From: a virus
Length of the DNA: 38,429 bases
Virus record (IMG/VR): IMGVR_UViG_3300045921_000952
Location: 1-38,429 of that record
Strand: one strand, 5' to 3'
Shown here: in pieces, positions 30,222 through 35,949 of the stretch
How the letters are laid out: each line of letters opens with the position of its first letter
Position numbering within the stretch: position 1 is the stretch's first letter
Notes under the pieces: generated by a model
The model's database searches: none
The model's input: only the letters and a program-made list of their open reading frames with translations
What the model was told of the DNA's origin: nothing
Translations under genes and position numbers: made by a program

Positions 30222-31268
30222 CTAGTCGTCGTGTTCGTCGTCGTGTTCGTCGTCGTGTTCGTCGTCGTAAATGTAAAATTCGCCAGCGCGCTTCGGGTCG
30301 AGTATACTGACCATCTGCTCGTAAGCTTCTTGCGCGGTCCTGACTGACCGCTTGCGCTTTTTGGCAATGGCCGCGATGCTGTCCGGGTCAAGGTTGCTGC
30401 GCTCGATGTCGCGGAAAGTCTCGTAATCTTCTTTAATCTGCGCCAGCTGCGCGAGCGTGGGGATCTTGAGCCGCTTGCCGCCAAAAACTGCGATGATCTT
30501 TTTGAGCTGGTCCCACGTGATGATGTTCAGCAGGTCAGGCAGCAGGGTGTAAGAGTAGGCTTGCACAAACAAGTCCTGTTCTGTAAGCGGCACGTAGGCT
30601 TGCTGGTAAAGCTCGTTCCGCAGCGCGACCAGCGCCCAGTTGTAAAAAAACTTAGCTTGCTCTAGCGAAAGCCCGTAGGCGTAGGCAGCCGCGCGAATAG
30701 ACGCGTTGCGCGAGTGGTTTTCCTCCAGCACGCAGGCAATGAGGTAGCGCAACGCGCCAATCTCTTGCGGGTCGCCCCACCGGCAGGTGAGCTGCTTGAG
30801 CTTTTGGTTCAGCGCCTCGTAGGCGTCGTGCCGGTCAACCTCGTGCTCCTCAAAGCCGTAAAACTTTTCCAGGTTGTCGCTGGTAACGTGGACGCGGCGC
30901 CGAAATTGTACGGTCTTCGCGACTTCAGACCGAAACGCGTTTTTGGCGCACTTTGAAAACCACGAAAACAGCTTGCCCTTTTTTGGCTTCCAGTAGAGCA
31001 GCCAGTTAACTACCTTTTCCTGCGCCGCTGAGATTAAGACCGGCAGCTCGACCGTGCGGTGGAAGTCTTCAAACTGCGCCAGCCGCTCAAACATGGCGGT
31101 TGACTCCACGACAATCTCCTCTAGGATAGGCATGGCCTCTTTGTGCCTGCCTTTTGCTGTCAGCTCTTTCCAGCGCAAAGCTAACTCTGTCAGCTTTGTC
31201 GCTGGAAAGATATGTTCTCCTAGTGGAGGCTTTGTGTCAACAGGCTTGTCAGCGGGTTTGTCAGGCAT
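30222..31268 (-). CDS. Sigma-factor-like protein A (gp55-like)
   Basis: A 348-residue protein in which residues about 80-135 read VVNWLLYWKPKKGKLFSWF, SKCAKNAFRSEV, then a basic segment QFRRRVHVTSDNL. The W-x-PKKGK-FSWF-K-A-N pattern is that of region 2 in T4-type late sigma factors and their cyanophage relatives. Later helices (for example RNASIRAAAYAYGLSLEQAK) could form a winged or HTH module, and SIAAIAKKRKRSVRTAQEAY a terminal HTH. The C-terminus has the acidic repeat DDEHDDEHDDEHDD from 12-bp tandem units. It is adjacent to sigma-like protein B in an operon driven by an early-type promoter. Confidence 0.6.
   Translation of the reverse strand: MPDKPADKPVDTKPPLGEHIFPATKLTELALRWKELTAKGRHKEAMPILEEIVVESTAMFERLAQFEDFHRTVELPVLISAAQEKVVNWLLYWKPKKGKLFSWFSKCAKNAFRSEVAKTVQFRRRVHVTSDNLEKFYGFEEHEVDRHDAYEALNQKLKQLTCRWGDPQEIGALRYLIACVLEENHSRNASIRAAAYAYGLSLEQAKFFYNWALVALRNELYQQAYVPLTEQDLFVQAYSYTLLPDLLNIITWDQLKKIIAVFGGKRLKIPTLAQLAQIKEDYETFRDIERSNLDPDSIAAIAKKRKRSVRTAQEAYEQMVSILDPKRAGEFYIYDDEHDDEHDDEHDD
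30225..30266. repeat. 12-bp tandem repeat at the 3' end of sigma-like gene A
   Basis: Units of GTCGTCGTGTTC repeat three times plus a partial copy, encoding DDEH repeats at the protein C-terminus. Confidence 0.88.
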
Positions 31269-31274
31269 TATTCT

Positions 31275-31955
31275 TTAAGAACATTCCTCAAGTTCTGCCA
31301 CAAACTCGCAGTCAAGCTCGGCTGCCAGCTCGTTTGCGACCATGGCCTTGCCTGTCACGGGCAGCGCGTCGGCCTTGTTGACAAAGTCAAACTCGTCAGC
31401 GCTTAAGTTAACAGTCTTTGACCGCAAGACTTTGCGGTAGTGTTCACGCTTCAACACGCCCAGCAAGACGGCGCTATTGTTGCTAGACACCTTCCAAAGC
31501 TGGTGGTCGTCATAGTCTGACCCGCAGATGATCACGACGGCGCCGTCAGACTGCTTAAAGCCGCGCATAACGTTAAATTTCACCAGCTCGTCGCCGACTT
31601 TAATTGACGCTGAAAGTTCAGCGCTAGATTCCACGGTGGTTTCAACACCGCCAGTTTCTGTGGTTGTCACGGCAGCTTCTGCGTTAGCTTCTGTGGCGGT
31701 TTCTGTGGCAGTTTCTGCGGCGGTGGCGGTTACTTTTTCCTCTTGGATGTAACCTTGCTTGATCAGGTTCGCGCGGTAAAAGGCGTAGACGCGGCTTGGG
31801 TCTTGCTTCGACACCAGCTTCGTGCCAAGTTGTTGAATTAACTTTTTGCGGTCGGCCTTGCCGCCCAGTTTTGCCAAGGTGTCCAAGATGGCCTTGGCCT
31901 GTTTAGGCAGCTTGTCGCTGTTGCTGTACTGGATGAGTGTGACGAGTTTGGTCAT
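31275..31955 (-). CDS. Unknown protein with N-terminal winged-helix-like segment
   Basis: A 226-residue protein. The first 75 residues look like a winged-helix fold (KQAKAILDTLAKLGGKADRK, KLIQQLGTKLVS, RVYAFYRANLIKQGYI). A long Thr/Ala/Glu-rich linker (ETATETATEANAEAAV) follows, then a beta-rich C-terminal domain (ELVKFNVMRGFKQSDGAVVI, DDHQLWKVSSNNSAVLLG). It lies just upstream of the two sigma-like genes and could be a transcription regulator, but no family is recognised. Its N-terminal gene end is 3 bases from the amidoligase stop. Confidence 0.55.
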   Translation of the reverse strand: MTKLVTLIQYSNSDKLPKQAKAILDTLAKLGGKADRKKLIQQLGTKLVSKQDPSRVYAFYRANLIKQGYIQEEKVTATAAETATETATEANAEAAVTTTETGGVETTVESSAELSASIKVGDELVKFNVMRGFKQSDGAVVIICGSDYDDHQLWKVSSNNSAVLLGVLKREHYRKVLRSKTVNLSADEFDFVNKADALPVTGKAMVANELAAELDCEFVAELEECS

Positions 31956-31958
31956 AGG

Positions 31959-32825
31959 TTACAAGGTTTGTGTTTGAGTTGAAAAAAGTGGCTGAAATTT
32001 TTCAGTACCTTTCCACGCGGCCAACCGGCGGCGCTTGCGCTCTTGCCGGATGGCGTCCACATTGCTGTGGACGTCGTACCAGCGCTGTATTAGGTAAGAA
32101 CGCACGTTTTTACCGATAACTGCTTGGCTGCCAACTAATTCTGCAGGCGTGTCTTCATTAAGTTTCAACGCGCGCAAGAGCTTGTTGAATACCTGCTCGT
32201 CGTCGCCGGGCTCCTTTTCCCAACCAGGGATGTCAATCAGCCGCCGCTGGCACATGTCAAAGGTATACAACAAAAAGTTAACCCACCCGAGCACGTGCAC
32301 TGGATTTAAGGACCCAGACATGAGCCGGATCTCGAGCGTGCCGTGGCGCGCGAACGCCATGCCGTTGAGCCAGTAGTACCGGCCTTGCCACGCCTGCCAC
32401 CCCAGCCCAAGTTTAAGCCGCTCGACGATGGCTGGCGACAACCCGTTGCACCACTGCGTCTGCTTTCGCCCCGGCGCCAAGGCAAAAAAGATGTCTTCAA
32501 AGTGGTGCATAAACTTGATAAACGGCTCAGCGTGGTTAAAGTCGCGCACCCCCAGGTGCACGTGAAAGCCGCACTTGTGGGTAACCTTATACCCCAAGCG
32601 CGTGGCCAACTGGCAAACTTGCGCAACTTCCTGGAGCTTGTCGTCGGTGGCGATAACCGGGCTGACGAGCTCCGGGCCAGGGCCGTTTTGGCCGCACGAC
32701 GCGTCCGTTTTCACGGTCCAACCGTACGCCGCCAAGTTGCGCCGCAGCTCTTCAATGTCGCGGTTGACCGCCGACGTTACGTTGCTAAGCTCAAGCTCAA
32801 TGCCGACTGTCGTGATCAAGTTCAT
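31959..32825 (-). CDS. Amidoligase 2 (phage COOH-NH2 ligase family)
   Basis: A 288-residue protein from ATG 32825 (MNLITTVGIELEL). This start is preferred over ATG 32849 because it lies 5 bases after the -10 of P6, the same geometry as the other four early promoters. Family motifs appear in order: VGIELEL (7-13), VKTDASCGQNG, ELVSPVIA, KCGFHVHLGV (about 85-94), RYYWLNG and HGTLEIRLMSGSLNP. It should catalyse ATP-dependent amide-bond formation. It heads an 8-kb operon with sigma-like factors and the glycan fusion protein. Compared with amidoligase 1 it conserves the motifs but little else. Confidence 0.83.
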   Translation of the reverse strand: MNLITTVGIELELSNVTSAVNRDIEELRRNLAAYGWTVKTDASCGQNGPGPELVSPVIATDDKLQEVAQVCQLATRLGYKVTHKCGFHVHLGVRDFNHAEPFIKFMHHFEDIFFALAPGRKQTQWCNGLSPAIVERLKLGLGWQAWQGRYYWLNGMAFARHGTLEIRLMSGSLNPVHVLGWVNFLLYTFDMCQRRLIDIPGWEKEPGDDEQVFNKLLRALKLNEDTPAELVGSQAVIGKNVRSYLIQRWYDVHSNVDAIRQERKRRRLAAWKGTEKFQPLFSTQTQTL

Positions 32826-32830
32826 GGCAG

Positions 32831-32862
32831 CGTATACCAAGAACGCCAAAAATTGTAAACAA
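32831..32862 (-). promoter_or_regulatory. Early-type promoter P6 for the amidoligase 2/sigma operon
   Basis: TTGTTTACAA (32862-32853), a 17-base spacer and extended -10 GGTATACG. The TATACG hexamer ends 5 bases before ATG 32825, giving a leaderless transcript for the 8-kb operon. Confidence 0.75.
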
Positions 32863-32890
32863 AAATTTTAAATTTTAGCCCGCGCTAAGT

Positions 32891-32921
32891 TTTGTGGCAA
32901 GTTCTTCGTTACCGGTAACGT
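32891..32921 (+). promoter_or_regulatory. Degenerate early-type promoter with overlapping palindrome
   Basis: TTTGTGGCAA (6 of 10 matches to TTGTTTACAA) is followed by 13 bases and GGTAACGT, whose TAACGT hexamer ends 5 bases before ATG 32927. The 14-bp perfect palindrome CGTTACCGGTAACG (32907-32920) covers the -10 and could be an operator. Confidence 0.5.
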
Positions 32922-32926
32922 CACCT

Positions 32927-33433
32927 ATGATAACAGCAGAAACCACAGAAACAGCCATGGAAACGAAAACTGAAATTCCGAGCGCCGCGCGGTTGAGCCG
33001 CGTCGAGGCGGTGCTTGCTAACGAGCCCGCGTTTAAGGGCAAGTTGGGCAAGAAAACGGTCACCGTCACCAAGCGTGACGGCAAAAAGGTCAACTTCTCG
33101 CAGGAAGTGGTGGACGTGGGCGTGGCCATCCAGGCAGCCGGCAAGGACGCCGTTACCATCTCGAAAAAGGAGATCTTGGAGTACGCCGTGAAGGTGCTGG
33201 GAACTGAAAACTCCCAGGCGCTGGCCAGCACGCCGGCCATTGTGCCTGAAGCCAGCGCGTCAGCCACGGAAAGCGTGGAAAAAAGCGCGGAAGTCAGCTA
33301 CGTGGTGCCGTGCTTGTCGCTGATCGTGGGCGCCAAGCAGATGGCCGAGCTGATTGACGGTGACAAGCAAAAGGTGGCCAAGTTGATTAGCTTGTTGTCC
33401 GACGCCCAAGCGGTAGTCAGCGAGCTTCAGTAA
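32927..33433 (+). CDS. Unknown protein, divergent from amidoligase 2
   Basis: A 168-residue protein from ATG 32927 (MITAETTETAMETKTEIPSA), chosen because it sits 5 bases after a GGTA-type -10; ATG 32894 would be inside the promoter. The body includes KKTVTVTKRDGKKVNFSQEV, a helix AGKDAVTISKKEILEYAVKV, a Ser/Ala/Glu linker and a final helix VAKLISLLSDAQAVVSEL. The Thr/Glu-rich N-terminus resembles the linker in the protein at 31275-31955. Function unknown. A hairpin follows the stop. Confidence 0.6.
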   Translation: MITAETTETAMETKTEIPSAARLSRVEAVLANEPAFKGKLGKKTVTVTKRDGKKVNFSQEVVDVGVAIQAAGKDAVTISKKEILEYAVKVLGTENSQALASTPAIVPEASASATESVEKSAEVSYVVPCLSLIVGAKQMAELIDGDKQKVAKLISLLSDAQAVVSELQ

Positions 33434-33440
33434 GCGGGTT

Positions 33441-33458
33441 TAGCAGCGGGTGCTGCTA
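33441..33458 (+). terminator. Possible hairpin after the 32927-33433 gene
   Basis: TAGCAGC and GCTGCTA form a 7-bp stem with a GGGT loop, 8 bases after the stop codon. There is no following T tract, so it may be a weak terminator or an mRNA 3' stabiliser. Confidence 0.4.
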
Positions 33459-33534
33459 TCTGTTACGCAGCAGAAAACTGCCAACACTGCGTGGCGCTCT
33501 GGTGCACGGCGTCGTTGTTGGCAATAAATAACTT

Positions 33535-34212
33535 GTGACTTGCGTTGTTAACTTCGCCTTTGGCGCGGAGTATGAAAACCTGCAGCGGCGGTTAAGTTTG
33601 ACACTTGACCGCGTGGGCTTCAAAGGCGCGCGGCACTTTTGGACATCGTACGCTGCGCTCGGATGCCCGCCGCACGACGTAGTGCCGTACGCCTTCAAAC
33701 CTTACGCGCTGCAGCGCGCGCTCGCGCTAGGCGCGGAGCTTGCCTTGTGGGTGGACGCGGTCATCTACGCCATCAGGCCGCTTGACCCGATCTTCGACTA
33801 TTTGTCAGGCCACTCACACCTTTTCTTCTTTAACGGCAACATTGGCCAGTGGACAAGTGACGCGTGCCTGGCTGGCTTTAATGTGACGCGCGACCAGGCG
33901 CTTAACTTGCCCATGCTTCTAGGCTGTTGCATGGGGTTTAATTTTAGGTCGCCTGTGACGCGCGAATTTTTAGCGCGCTGGGTGGCCAAGTCGCAAGATG
34001 GTATGAGCTTTCAAGGGAGCTGGTCTAATACCGGCGCGAACTTTGGGTCAGTGTCTAGCGACCCGCGGTGCCTTGGCCACCGCCACGACCAGTCAGTCGC
34101 GAGTTTGCTGGCCTGGGAGCTCGGCATGTCACTTGTGCCGAAAGACGACTACGTGGCCTACATTCACCTTGAGCGCGTGTCTGCGCGCGCCATGCTTGTC
34201 AGCTCAAGGTAA
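33535..34212 (+). CDS. Glycosyltransferase-like protein (GHRHDQ family)
   Basis: A 225-residue protein starting with GTG 33535, preceded by TAAATA at 4 bases. It has HDVVPYAFKPYALQRALALG (47-66), the acidic strand LALWVDAVIYAIRPLDPIFD (Asp74 at the DxD position), CMGFNFRSPVTREFLARW and the characteristic GHRHDQSVASLLAWELG near the C-terminus. This arrangement recurs in phage and capsule-associated proteins that resemble GT-A glycosyltransferases. The acceptor is unknown. The 3' end overlaps the convergent holin-like gene by 9 bases. Confidence 0.6.
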   Translation: MTCVVNFAFGAEYENLQRRLSLTLDRVGFKGARHFWTSYAALGCPPHDVVPYAFKPYALQRALALGAELALWVDAVIYAIRPLDPIFDYLSGHSHLFFFNGNIGQWTSDACLAGFNVTRDQALNLPMLLGCCMGFNFRSPVTREFLARWVAKSQDGMSFQGSWSNTGANFGSVSSDPRCLGHRHDQSVASLLAWELGMSLVPKDDYVAYIHLERVSARAMLVSSR

Positions 34213-34419
34213 ATCCGCGCTTTTAATCGCGCTAATCTTGGCGGTAACTTGAGAAGCCTGGCGGTCTGCACGGTTAAAGTAAGACGTAAAGACGGCAGTC
34301 AAGATGGCCGCGATAGCCTCAGGCGTCAAGATCTTAAAGCACGCGCAGTAGGCAAAAACACCGCCAGCGATGATGGTCAACCACAGGCGGCCTGAAAATA
34401 GCTTGTACCAGGGAGTCAT
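34204..34419 (-). CDS. Small membrane protein, holin-like
   Basis: A 71-residue protein with two hydrophobic helices, LWLTIIAGGVFAYCACFKIL (about 12-31) and EAIAAILTAVFTSYF (about 34-48), followed by a polar tail RADRQASQVTAK. This hairpin is typical of holins or antiholins. A separate holin candidate is encoded at 7539-7742, so one of the two could be an antiholin. It lies 4 bases after the overlap with the acidic-repeat protein gene. Confidence 0.6.
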   Translation of the reverse strand: MTPWYKLFSGRLWLTIIAGGVFAYCACFKILTPEAIAAILTAVFTSYFNRADRQASQVTAKISAIKSADLP

Positions 34420-34910
34420 ATAGTATTGTCGTTAACTTCGCCAGTCAGCGTGTATGGCAAAACTTCACCGTATTTCGTCTCGATGATTTCGTCTACAAAC
34501 CGAAAGATCCCAGTTTGGTCACGGCTTACCTCAGCCTTGGACTTTTTGCCGTTGGCAATTACGTTAACCGACATTACTTCCGCGTCGGGCTTCACGTCAA
34601 TGGTATACTTCAAAGAAAACTTGCGCGGCTTGTTGCCAAAAGTCAAGTCGCGGACCAACGCAAACAGCCCCATTATCTCTTCCCACTCAGGCGGGTTTGT
34701 AGCTTTAATGACATCCGGGTCAATGACAAACTTTTGACCTTTAACCGTGACCGTGATCACACTCGAAGCTGTGTCTTCCACGCCGTCTTCCACGCCGTCT
34801 TCCATGTCACCTTCCACGTCGGCGTCTTCCAAGTCGGCAGTTTCCAGACGCGCGTCCTCGTCTTCTAGCAAGAAGTTGACTAACTGCTCTACTTTGTCGG
34901 TGTTTTTCAT
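34416..34910 (-). CDS. Putative capsid-targeted internal protein 1 (LLE motif)
   Basis: A 164-residue protein starting MKNTDKVEQLVNFLLEDEDA, followed by a very acidic repeat region (DADVEGDMEDGVEDGVEDT) and a beta-rich domain (SSVITVTVKGQKFVIDPDVI, RKFSLKYTIDVKPDAEVMSV). The QLVNFLLE stretch recurs in the genes at 35435 and 35912. LLE fits the L-x-E site cleaved by T4-type prohead proteases, so this may be a capsid-targeting peptide. No database family is recognised. TAGTTA lies 12 bases before the ATG on the minus strand. Confidence 0.55.
   Translation of the reverse strand: MKNTDKVEQLVNFLLEDEDARLETADLEDADVEGDMEDGVEDGVEDTASSVITVTVKGQKFVIDPDVIKATNPPEWEEIMGLFALVRDLTFGNKPRKFSLKYTIDVKPDAEVMSVNVIANGKKSKAEVSRDQTGIFRFVDEIIETKYGEVLPYTLTGEVNDNTI
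34773..34808. repeat. 12-bp tandem repeat in the acidic region
   Basis: GTCTTCCACGCC occurs twice and once more with two changes, encoding the EDGV repeat of the 34416-34910 protein. Confidence 0.8.
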
Positions 34911-34922
34911 AAATTTTCTAGG

Positions 34923-34928
34923 TAACTA
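34923..34928 (-). promoter_or_regulatory. TAGTTA box, minus strand
   Basis: CTGTAGTTA on the minus strand, 12 bases before ATG 34910. Spacing is longer than at the other boxes, so the assignment is weaker. Confidence 0.35.
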
Positions 34929-34931
34929 CAG

Positions 34932-35294
34932 CTAAACCGGGTTGGCGTCTAACTTTTCAAGCAGCTCCAGTGATTCCACAAGGGTCATGCCAGAAAACGG
35001 CCACTCACACGCGCCCAAGACGTTGCCGAGGTCAGGCGGCAACTCGACAAACCACGCGGGGCGCCGGGTGTAAAGCCGCACCAGCCAGGCGGCGCAAGGA
35101 TATTCGCCTTCTGGGTCAACCTCTTCGAGGCGCTCCGCGACAACTGGGTAGTGGTCAGCCAGCCAGCTGTCACCTGTCGGGTCAATGCGCCGCACCAGCA
35201 CCATGTGGGTCACCTCCACGTCAAAGGTGCCGTCGCCGGCAGGCTTGCCAGGGAAATTGTTGAAGCGCGAGCAATGTCGGTAGTTGAGCGTCAT
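34932..35294 (-). CDS. Unknown protein downstream of the tRNA-like RNA
   Basis: A 120-residue protein started at ATG 35294 (MTLNYRHCSRFNNFPGKPAG). An upstream in-frame extension is only the tRNA-like sequence. It contains FDVEVTHMVLVRRIDPTGDS, a Trp/Tyr-rich middle (CAAWLVRLYTRRPAWFVEL) and an acidic Leu-rich C-terminus (LVESLELLEKLDANP). No family is recognised. It begins 5 bases after the CCA of the tRNA-like element, suggesting a common transcript. Confidence 0.55.
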   Translation of the reverse strand: MTLNYRHCSRFNNFPGKPAGDGTFDVEVTHMVLVRRIDPTGDSWLADHYPVVAERLEEVDPEGEYPCAAWLVRLYTRRPAWFVELPPDLGNVLGACEWPFSGMTLVESLELLEKLDANPV

Positions 35295-35299
35295 AGCCG

Positions 35300-35384
35300 T
35301 GGCGGGTCGCCCAGGATTTGAACCTGGTCTTCGCCGCCGGCAACATGCGCGGCGGCGCGTGCTTCCGTTTGACACTAGCTCCCC
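35300..35384 (-). ncRNA. Aberrant tRNA-like element with encoded CCA
   Basis: An 85-nt element: 5' GGGGAGC, TA, D arm GTGT-CAAACGGAA-GCAC, a perfect T arm CCAGG-TTCAAAT-CCTGG (35327-35311), 3' GCGACCC, discriminator G and CCA (35302-35300). The acceptor pairs at 5 of 7 positions with two central mismatches. In place of a normal anticodon arm there is an 8-bp GC stem (CGCCGCCG/CGGCGGCG) with a 10-base loop CGCATGTTGC. GGTATATAAAGT directly precedes it as a promoter-like -10. It may be a decayed tRNA or a retargeted tRNA mimic. Confidence 0.6.
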
Positions 35385-35396
35385 ACTTTATATACC
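35385..35396 (-). promoter_or_regulatory. -10-like GGTATATA before the tRNA-like RNA
   Basis: GGTATATAAAGT on the minus strand ends directly before the 5' end of the tRNA-like element, a distance compatible with a start at or near its first base. No -35 match to TTTACA is seen at 16-17 bases. Confidence 0.5.
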
Positions 35397-35422
35397 GCGG
35401 CTTTTCATTTCGCGACGTGGTG

Positions 35423-35428
35423 TAGTTA
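35423..35428 (+). promoter_or_regulatory. Late-type TGTAGTTA box
   Basis: TGTAGTTA followed by 6 bases and ATG 35435, identical in spacing to the boxes at 12211 and 14977. Confidence 0.6.
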
Positions 35429-35434
35429 CAACGT

Positions 35435-35755
35435 ATGTTTACACGCAGCAAACACGCGAGCGGCATCAGCGAAACTGAGCGCAAAGTAGCACAGCTGGTC
35501 AACCGCCTATTGGAAGCTGACGAGTTTGAAACTGACAAGGACCCTGAACTTGCCGACAGCGGCGAGTCAGAGATCCTTAAGCTCCTTGAAAACAAGGAGA
35601 AGGTCATCCAACTTCTCAAAATTTGGCTTGGCCAAGTTACGCGCGAGGCCAGAAACAGCGACGACCCTGGACATGTCGACAAGTCCATGTTAGCTTACCA
35701 CCTCCGGTCTATCTTAAATGAGTATAAGAAGCTGGCCGGCCGGACGCTTAAATAG
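35435..35755 (+). CDS. Putative capsid-targeted internal protein 2 (LLE motif)
   Basis: A 106-residue helical protein: MFTRSKHASGISETERKV, then AQLVNRLLEADEFETDKDPE, and helices ESEILKLLENKEKVIQLLKI and KSMLAYHLRSILNEYKKLAG. AQLVNRLLE(A/D)(D/E) parallels the N-terminal segments of the proteins at 34416 and 35912, preceded here by about 16 residues. A leaderless late-type box precedes it. Function unknown beyond the shared motif. Confidence 0.6.
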   Translation: MFTRSKHASGISETERKVAQLVNRLLEADEFETDKDPELADSGESEILKLLENKEKVIQLLKIWLGQVTREARNSDDPGHVDKSMLAYHLRSILNEYKKLAGRTLK

Positions 35756-35769
35756 TTCATACTGCTTTT

Positions 35770-35949
35770 ATGACTGTGGCCCCCGTTTCAGGCCGCGCAG
35801 TGTCCTCCCCGTTAAGCAAGAAACTCCGCTCTCTGCGCGCTCGCGCGGTCAAGTCAGGCATGAAGTTATTAAGCGCTGACGAGGTGCTGGAAACTGTAAG
35901 GCAGCGGCGCAATGGATCTGAAAAAGTCAACTATGAAAAAGTTAATTGA
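35770..35949 (+). CDS. Small basic protein, 59 residues
   Basis: The frame from ATG 35770 to TGA 35947-35949 encodes MTVAPVSGRAVSSPLSKKLR, a basic stretch SLRARAVKSGMKLLSADEVL and ETVRQRRNGSEKV. The LSADEVLETVRQRRNG end resembles small helical phage or antitoxin-type proteins that place a short helix before an Arg-rich tail. It overlaps the next gene by 38 bases and follows the previous gene by 14 bases, fitting an operon. Confidence 0.5.
   Translation: MTVAPVSGRAVSSPLSKKLRSLRARAVKSGMKLLSADEVLETVRQRRNGSEKVNYEKVN

Noticed and set aside
32343-32858. 171-codon plus-strand ORF
   Set aside because: It lies antisense to the amidoligase 2 gene, whose family motifs are clear; its translation is Arg/Pro/Leu-rich without domain character.
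35295-35375. N-terminal extension of the 34932-35294 gene
   Set aside because: The extension (RPGSNPGRPAT) is a translation of the tRNA-like T arm and acceptor; ATG 35294 is the better start.
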